DNA of 5,445 nt from an uncultured bacterium (GTDB lineage: Bacteria; Bacillota; Clostridia; Oscillospirales; Oscillospiraceae): the NCBI GenBank assembly GCA_905215425.1, contig CAJMQD010000084.1, positions 1 to 5,445 on the forward strand. The letters are read 5' to 3'. The notes under the pieces are model-generated. The model had not been told where the DNA came from. It did not search any database and saw only the letters and a list, made by a program, of their open reading frames with translations. Shown here piece after piece: positions 5,066 to 5,445 of this stretch. A program made the translations under genes and the position numbers. Every line of letters starts with the position of its first letter. Within the stretch, counting starts at the first letter, position 1.

Positions 5066-5445
5066 TTATTTTTTACTATCCTTACCATCGGTTGACAAGG
5101 GAAAGCACGCCTGACAGCGCGTCTTTCCTGGGCTTTCTGTGCCGCTATCCCCGCCATGTGCCCTGCGGTACCGCCCCGCCGCCAAGTCCGCGGCGATGAG
5201 CACGCCGCACCAGAGCAGCAGCAGTATTAAGATCAAAAGGGCGCAGTTGCGGAAAAACTTCTCCGGCATAAACAGAATGATGGGGTCGGTGTGCCAGTCG
5301 AACAGCCAGTTGGTTTTTCCCGGGAAAAACAGGGCGTGGAACAGGGCAAAGGCCCGGTCAAAGTCCAGCGCCGCCAGACCGCCCACCGTCAAAAAGGTGA
5401 CGCCCAAACCCACAGCAGCCCAGAAGCCGGGGCCATGGCCCTGGA
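5066..5445 (-). CDS. DUF1461 / TIGR01906 integral membrane protein, C-terminal part (runs off the right edge)
   Basis: The last 125 codons are visible. The reading frame stays open to the edge, through a GTG at 5413 and the upstream codons QGHGPGFWAA, so the true start lies beyond the window. The recognisable family block is DFDRAFALFHALFFPGK, then an aromatic stretch, then TDPIILFMPEKFF. This resembles the DUF1461 (TIGR01906) pattern FDxxFxxFHxxFFPxxxW...DxiixlxPexFF. A hydrophobic segment precedes the block (FWAAVGLGVTFLTVGGLAAL) and another follows it (CALLILILLLLWCGVLIAA). A basic, polar tail ends in KDSKK. Family members are usually a little over 200 residues and have no established function. 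It lies just upstream of the MATE gene on the same strand, whose ribosome site lies in the 28-bp gap. Confidence 0.85.
   Translation of the reverse strand, partial: QGHGPGFWAAVGLGVTFLTVGGLAALDFDRAFALFHALFFPGKTNWLFDWHTDPIILFMPEKFFRNCALLILILLLLWCGVLIAADLAAGRYRRAHGGDSGTESPGKTRCQACFPLSTDGKDSKK

Overview
The window reads as ordinary chromosomal DNA from an anaerobic, GC-rich, low-GC-lineage Firmicute, most likely an Oscillospiraceae-type gut clostridium (Flavonifractor / Oscillibacter-like). This is inferred from three things: a glutaconate CoA-transferase start that closely resembles the Acidaminococcus-type GctA of glutamate fermenters, Firmicute-style GGAGG ribosome sites with extended -10 promoters, and the adjacent era-recO pair. 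The organism call is an inference, not a database match.

Layout. Positions 1-195 (minus) hold the first 65 codons of gctA, running off the left edge. A 257-bp AT-rich divergent intergenic region separates it from an AraC-family regulator gene (453-1295, plus). That gap carries a clear extended -10 promoter for the regulator, a plausible promoter for gctA, and a repeated TGCAAACTTTT-like element, including a perfect 11-bp inverted pair, placed on both promoters. The simplest reading is a local regulator controlling itself and the gct operon.

Positions 1296-1866 contain no supported gene. The first part is a run of hairpins (1305-1527), two of them directly abutting. Then comes a GC-rich stretch with further pairing potential, an intrinsic terminator at 1752-1781 that has no gene just upstream, and finally an extended -10 promoter for era. 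This is the least explained part of the window.

Positions 1867-3613 (plus) are era (ribosome-assembly GTPase) and recO (recombination mediator), separated by 67 bp that is mostly one long hairpin. A strong bidirectional terminator (3613-3652) ends recO and also the convergent minus-strand unit. That unit contains a MATE-family efflux transporter (3670-5037) and, upstream of it, the C-terminal part of a DUF1461/TIGR01906 membrane protein (5066-5445), which runs off the right edge. The two are only 28 bp apart and are probably co-transcribed.

I did not find a convincing new multi-gene system. All five protein-coding regions belong to families I recognise. The observations most worth checking are the operator-like repeats at the gctA/araC divergent promoter and the hairpin-rich, terminator-ended region upstream of era.
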